Shown here one piece after another: positions 59,821-64,000 of a DNA stretch of 64,000 nt. Numbering within the stretch: the first letter of the stretch is position 1; the number at the start of each line of letters is the position of its first letter. Origin of the DNA: Leptospira inadai serovar Lyme str. 10 (GTDB lineage Bacteria > Spirochaetota > Leptospiria > Leptospirales > Leptospiraceae); the NCBI RefSeq assembly GCF_000243675.2, contig NZ_AHMM02000023.1, positions 62,001 to 126,000 of the forward strand. The letters are read 5' to 3'. The position numbers and the translations under genes were made by a program. The notes below the pieces were generated by a model. The model saw only the letters and a list, made by a program, of their open reading frames with translations. It was not told the origin of the DNA and made no database searches.

Positions 59821-61515
59821 TCAGGAATGAAATACTTTTCCAGGATTTAAAATTTCCTTCTTATCCACGGATTTTTTTAAAGCGTTCAACCCTTCGATTC
59901 CTACGGGCCCCAACGCCTTTTTGTACCAAGGCTTATGATCTATTCCTACGCCGTGGTGATGGCTGATCGGAGCATTATGCGCCGTAAAAACATCCGATAC
60001 TTTCTTTTTCATGCGGATCCACTGTTCTTCGGGTTTTTTTTCATCCAACGGGAAGAGAATCGTATAATACAGACAGGCACCTTCATGGTAGCTATGGGAT
60101 AAATGGCACATAGCGATCGAACCCGGTATTGCGGTTTGGAGTGCTTCGAGTCCGGCGGTATGCAACGACTCTACTCGCTCGTACGTCGTAGAGGTCTCCA
60201 TCGTATCGACGCCCATGCCATAGAGCATAATATGGTTCCTGAGATACGGCATATTATAGCGGCCATGAATCCAATTTTGTCCTAATTTTTCACCCGCGTA
60301 TAATGCTCCGAATTTCTTCCAAATCCGCGTAAGACCCGTAAACGAATGATCCACTTCGGATTTAGAGCCGTCCAACCCGACTAAAACCACACATTTACCT
60401 TGGCTCAGCCCTTTGAATTGGAGTACTTTGTTTTGTATCCAAGTCTTAATCATCCGATGGAGTGTTCGCTTTTTACCGATCTCTCCCAAAATCTCGTACA
60501 GCCTAGTTTCGTTCGCATCCGAAAGTCGCAACATTGATGTCTTGATTTCTTCGTGATTGCTTGTTCGAATAAAACCTAACGCTGCTTTGATGCTGGGGAA
60601 TACCAAACCGAAATATTTTCTAGCCTCGGGAATCTTATGAATTTTGACGGTAGCTTCCGTGATGATTCCGAGTAATCCTTCGCTTCCCGCAATTATATGA
60701 TTCCAATCCGGTCCTGTCGAATAAGCCGGTGCTCGCAATGTCTCGACTAAACCGGAAGGCGTGACTAATTTTACCGAGGTTACTATTTCTTCGATTTTGC
60801 CGTAGCGATTGGACTGCTGACCTGCGCTTCTCGCTGCGATCCATCCGCCCAAGGTGGAGTATTCGAAAGACTGAGGAAAATGACCCAGAGTATATCCTTT
60901 AAGATTCAAGGCGTATTCTAGTTTAGGTCCGTAGATTCCGGATTGGTACGTTGCAGTCAGACTTTCCGGATCGAGCGAGAGGAATTTATCCATTCGAGTC
61001 GTATCTAGAGAAATAACGGCTTTATGACCTTTCCCTTTTATGACCTCGATTCCGCCGACTACGGATGAGCCTCCGCCGAATGGGATTACTGTAATCTTAC
61101 TTCGAGAACAGAATTCTAAAATTTTAGCGACTTCGCTCTCTTTGCCCGGATAAACGACTCCATCAACGAAAGTTTTAAGAGTATTACGATGTAAGCGCAG
61201 TACATCGTAAAAACTTTTCCCGGCAGAGTGAAAGATCCGCTCATATCGATCGGTTTTAATATTATTTTTTCCAAGGATTGCGGAGAGTTGTCTGATATCT
61301 CCCGATCCAAGCTTCGAAGCCGGAAGCTTGATTTCTTCCAGAGTTGCCGAAGGCGTTTCCCGAATCTTGTCGATTCGAAACTCATTTTGAAGCAGTTTGA
61401 GAATTTCCGGCATCTGGCCTTTTCGGAAGAAATCTTGGTCGTTTGCACCCCAGGCATTCCACCTAAGATTGGTTCGAGAATAATCAATGTTCGCATTCAG
61501 TTCGTGATAAAACAT
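59821..61515 (-). CDS. alkyl-dihydroxyacetonephosphate synthase-like FAD protein
   Basis: A 564-residue FAD-binding protein of the vanillyl-alcohol-oxidase class. FAD domain: VVYPGKESEVAKILEFC, IPFGGGSSVVGGIE, TYQSGIYGPKLEYALNLKGYTLGHFPQSFEYSTLGGWIAARSAGQQS split into the typical segments, and AGSEGLLGIITEATVKI. The C-terminus holds SHHHGVGIDHKPW, resembling the active-site region of alkyl-DHAP synthase. Those enzymes exchange the acyl group of acyl-DHAP for a fatty alcohol in ether-lipid synthesis. No other ether-lipid genes are seen here; a lactate- or glycolate-oxidase-like activity cannot be fully excluded. Confidence 0.82.
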   Translation of the reverse strand: MFYHELNANIDYSRTNLRWNAWGANDQDFFRKGQMPEILKLLQNEFRIDKIRETPSATLEEIKLPASKLGSGDIRQLSAILGKNNIKTDRYERIFHSAGKSFYDVLRLHRNTLKTFVDGVVYPGKESEVAKILEFCSRSKITVIPFGGGSSVVGGIEVIKGKGHKAVISLDTTRMDKFLSLDPESLTATYQSGIYGPKLEYALNLKGYTLGHFPQSFEYSTLGGWIAARSAGQQSNRYGKIEEIVTSVKLVTPSGLVETLRAPAYSTGPDWNHIIAGSEGLLGIITEATVKIHKIPEARKYFGLVFPSIKAALGFIRTSNHEEIKTSMLRLSDANETRLYEILGEIGKKRTLHRMIKTWIQNKVLQFKGLSQGKCVVLVGLDGSKSEVDHSFTGLTRIWKKFGALYAGEKLGQNWIHGRYNMPYLRNHIMLYGMGVDTMETSTTYERVESLHTAGLEALQTAIPGSIAMCHLSHSYHEGACLYYTILFPLDEKKPEEQWIRMKKKVSDVFTAHNAPISHHHGVGIDHKPWYKKALGPVGIEGLNALKKSVDKKEILNPGKVFHS

Positions 61516-61671
61516 TTTCCGGTCAGCTCCGACATGGAAGGAATTCCCATCCAGAAAATAGAGGAAATGCGGAAGAGCAACGGAAAAATGGACTGTCGTT
61601 ACGAAATCTCGCTCTTGAAAGAAAATGAATCGATCGGGAATTTCGCGGAAAGATGAGTTTCGGAATTTGCT

Positions 61672-63699
61672 TCAGGGTTTACGTTGTTCTAATAATTGGC
61701 GGAGGTTCCGGATTTTCGGATCATCCGGTAAAAGCTCCGAAGCTTCCGCAAGTAACTTACTCGCTCTCACCCGATTTCCTAATAAGCGATATGTATCGGA
61801 TAGATTGATTAAATTGCGGACGTGCGCGGGTGTTCTAACGCGGAAGCGCTCTCCGTATTCCGACGCTCGTTCTAATGCCTCGTCGTCCCGGGAAGCAGCA
61901 TAAACTTTTTTCCAAAGAAGGGAGGTTTGAAAAAAGAATTCGGAATCTGCAGGGTCCCAATCCAAGGCCGTTTCGGCCCAGATTGCGGCTTCTCTAATTC
62001 TCCCCAATTTATCGTACAAGCGCGAAAGGGCCTTGGCTATTTTCGGCGAAAGTTCTTGCCATATGCCCGAATCTTTCGGTAGAGATTCCTCCAGTATGTG
62101 AATGGCGTCGGAGTAATTTCGGCTTTTAAACGCCGCTTCCGCTTTTACTAAAACCGAGGATTCGTCCGAATTATAAGGATCCTGACTCGGACGATATGCG
62201 AGGGATAGTAGGCTAAGATCGTCGGATAATTTTCCCTTAGTCAAAAGAGATCTTCGAATTTTTTCCAGATCGCCTTGGCTTTCCTCCACGCAATGCAGAA
62301 ACTGCGTCTCGTCCTCGTTGATGGTTCGTTTCCCAGAAAAGTTCTCTTCCAATATAAGATCATCTTTTCCATCCGAACCGCAAAAAACAATATCGTTGGG
62401 TCTTAGCTTAAAGGTTTGGACTGCAATCTTCGAATTTAGAATTTCAGAAATTCCTAATTTTCGTATATTCGAATCCGTTCCCAAAAAAGAGGCTTTTCCG
62501 TCCCTGTAAAGGACCGGCCAAGGATGTTCGGCGTTGACAAAATAAAGCGTTCCCGTTCCGAGATCGACTAGACCCATAACGGCCGAAACTAACATAAATC
62601 CGTCGAATGTCTCGAAGACATTCTGCAGGTCCAAAAATCCTTCCTTTAACCAGCGTTCCGGCGACCTGGCTTGGATTTCAGGGGAAAGGCGAGAACGACT
62701 GATAATCGAATTGAAAACGGATCCTAAAACGAGTGCTCCACCTGCCCCTTGGACCGACTTGCCCATCGCATCGCCGTTGATAAACGCAGTGTATTTTTTT
62801 CCTCGTAATAGAATTTCATACGCGCTCGTATAATCTCCGCCGATTTCGTATTCCTTTCCCCGAAAGCTGAATTTCTTGTATTGATCGAATAGAAATTCCA
62901 CGGTTAGGGGCGATTCTGCAGTGATTTCTTTTTTCAAAAGGGGAGTTAGCAATAGAGAGGTGAGAAAATAATCTCCGTCTTGTCTTTCTTTTAAAATCTG
63001 AATTTGATCCATCTTTTCGGAAATTTCACGGTTCTTTTCTACGATTTTAAAATTACCGACGAATGTCGCGAATCGGTATTTTTCCACGATAATCGAAAAG
63101 ACGATCGCAACAGAATATGCAATTCCTAAGTTTTGCATCGAATACGCCGCTTGGGGGGTATTCAATGGAGGGGAATACAGAATAACTGCTAGGATGAATA
63201 CTGAGATGGAAGCCCCATATAGTAGAAAAGATACTCTTCTCGGAATCGGTAGGAAGACTATGATCAATACGGCTATCTGCAATCCCGAAACGTAGTTTGG
63301 ATCGTCGGCTATTCTTCCCGTAAAAAAAGAGCAGGAGAGTAAAAAGTACGACGCGAACACATACGCAAATTCTAAACCGAATTTCCGAATCGGAATTTTA
63401 GTGATCGATCCTAATAGAAAGAGGGCAAGGGAAATCATACTGATTAAGGAAAGTCCGATCCGAAAATAAACGAGTTCCGGAAATTCAGGATGCAGCTTCT
63501 GATCGGTCCCCAGAGCGAATCCTAACCATACAAAAATTCCGAGAATCGATCCCGGGTATTGTAGAGTCATGACTTGTCGATTCAGATCTTGCTTATATTC
63601 TTGTTCGTATGTCCTTCGATCCGGATCGGGTTCGAAGATAGAAAGAAAGTCCCCCCACGAGACTCGGATTTTTCTGAGAAGATTCTGAGGAGATGTCAT
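61672..63699 (-). CDS. membrane PP2C/SpoIIE phosphatase with TPRs
   Basis: A 675-residue signalling protein. About six membrane helices at 48-215 (SILGIFVWLGFALGT, YFRIGLSLISMISLALFLLG, LEFAYVFASYFLLSCSFF, AVLIIVFLPIPRRVSFLLYG, IAYSVAIVFSIIV), a cytoplasmic SpoIIE-type phosphatase domain with metal-binding Asp residues in YEIGGDYTSAYE, NGDAMGKSVQGAGGALVLG and FCGSDGKDDLI, then TPR-like helices (RNYSDAIHILEESLP, RIREAAIWAETALDWDP) to the end. Such phosphatases act on anti-sigma antagonists; no substrate gene is nearby. It is divergent from glpD. Confidence 0.85.
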   Translation of the reverse strand: MTSPQNLLRKIRVSWGDFLSIFEPDPDRRTYEQEYKQDLNRQVMTLQYPGSILGIFVWLGFALGTDQKLHPEFPELVYFRIGLSLISMISLALFLLGSITKIPIRKFGLEFAYVFASYFLLSCSFFTGRIADDPNYVSGLQIAVLIIVFLPIPRRVSFLLYGASISVFILAVILYSPPLNTPQAAYSMQNLGIAYSVAIVFSIIVEKYRFATFVGNFKIVEKNREISEKMDQIQILKERQDGDYFLTSLLLTPLLKKEITAESPLTVEFLFDQYKKFSFRGKEYEIGGDYTSAYEILLRGKKYTAFINGDAMGKSVQGAGGALVLGSVFNSIISRSRLSPEIQARSPERWLKEGFLDLQNVFETFDGFMLVSAVMGLVDLGTGTLYFVNAEHPWPVLYRDGKASFLGTDSNIRKLGISEILNSKIAVQTFKLRPNDIVFCGSDGKDDLILEENFSGKRTINEDETQFLHCVEESQGDLEKIRRSLLTKGKLSDDLSLLSLAYRPSQDPYNSDESSVLVKAEAAFKSRNYSDAIHILEESLPKDSGIWQELSPKIAKALSRLYDKLGRIREAAIWAETALDWDPADSEFFFQTSLLWKKVYAASRDDEALERASEYGERFRVRTPAHVRNLINLSDTYRLLGNRVRASKLLAEASELLPDDPKIRNLRQLLEQRKP

Positions 63700-63862
63700 A
63701 GGATATGATGAACCGCGTTCGGTTATTTCCCGAGCTTATCCTTACCTAATCGCAAATCTTTCGAAGTGATACAACATTTTAATTTAACTCGAAGCGCAGG
63801 GATTTTATCACTTCCGTAAATCGTTGACCGATCTAATTAAAACGACTAGTTTGGGGAAACCT

Positions 63863-64000
63863 ATGGTCAATACTCGCGTTTCTCGTTCGAAATCCTCGAA
63901 GACTGAACTTTCCTCTCATGTTTATGATACTTTGATCATTGGAGGGGGAATTACCGGAGCGACTTTGCTCTGGGATGCGACCCTTAGGGGACTGAGAGCG
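63863..64000 (+). CDS. glpD: glycerol-3-phosphate dehydrogenase, 5' part
   Basis: Only the first 46 codons lie in the window. After a basic Ser-rich start (ATG 63863) comes the FAD-binding motif TLIIGGGITGATLLWDATLRG, which here is the typical N-terminus of the aerobic glycerol-3-phosphate dehydrogenase family. The string ITGATLLWDATLRGL is characteristic of GlpD rather than of other FAD oxidases. The gene continues beyond base 64000. Confidence 0.75.
   Translation, partial: MVNTRVSRSKSSKTELSSHVYDTLIIGGGITGATLLWDATLRGLRA

Noticed and set aside
61228..61656. Plus-strand 142-residue frame
   Set aside because: Antisense to the alkyl-DHAP synthase-like gene and its upstream spacer; no domain or ribosome site.

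Overview
The window reads as chromosomal DNA of a spirochete of the genus Leptospira. The main pointers are a SpiroCoCo-type coiled-coil protein, a DUF1574 protein beside an MBOAT acyltransferase, a FecR-domain lipoprotein of the LipL45 type, an OmpL47-like secreted protein, an unusually long BamA, LPS genes (lpxC, hldD) and flagellar genes (fliS). Base composition looks moderate (low to mid 40s % GC by eye), higher than I would expect for L. interrogans, so a different Leptospira clade is likely. The species assignment is inference. Genes are densely packed on both strands. I found no rRNA, tRNA, CRISPR array, prophage or intact insertion sequence.

Layout. Bases 1-4910: 3' end of a coiled-coil gene, a small single-fold bacterial histone, methionine aminopeptidase, a DUF350 membrane protein, a small hypothetical and queG. 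4942-10719: a chemoreceptor, then the overlapping operon mutY-ubiD-hldD. 10755-12886: an ArsR-type regulator, an SDR and an orphan GHKL-ATPase-like protein. 13326-21432: recN, exbB, exbD, bamA and pcrA, joining DNA repair with envelope energisation and outer-membrane protein assembly. 21494-25044: a secreted protein, a CysQ-like phosphatase, a glycosyltransferase and a TlpA-like thioredoxin lipoprotein. 25214-31970: a membrane-inserted acyl-CoA synthetase, a PTS enzyme I, lpxC and an SDR.

32072-39580: three tandem AIM24/TIGR00266 genes, a repeat cluster, a radical SAM protein with an unusual cysteine spacing, a secreted sugar dehydrogenase, a FecR lipoprotein and an OmpL47-like protein. 39676-44980: lipA with a small partner, a pseudouridine synthase overlapping an MBOAT/DUF1574 pair, and a transaldolase. 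45117-48669 (minus strand): purN-purH followed by two envelope proteins. 48757-50157: fliS, a FlgN-like coiled-coil protein and a J-domain protein. 50162-58967: a lipoprotein, HNH nuclease, DedA, dGTPase, a second repeat cluster, a cysteine desulfurase, and two divergent TPR-rich envelope proteins followed by a lipoprotein. 58988-64000: enoyl-CoA hydratase, alkyl-DHAP synthase-like flavoprotein, a membrane SpoIIE phosphatase with TPRs, and the start of glpD.

The most notable items are: the bacterial histone with its inverted-repeat promoter region and optional lysine-rich N-terminal extension; a dispersed ~60 bp repeat family in two convergent spacers, one of which supplies the C-terminus of the radical SAM protein; the C-x8-C-x2-C radical SAM motif; the AIM24 triplet; the orphan ATPase; and palindromes upstream of lpxC.
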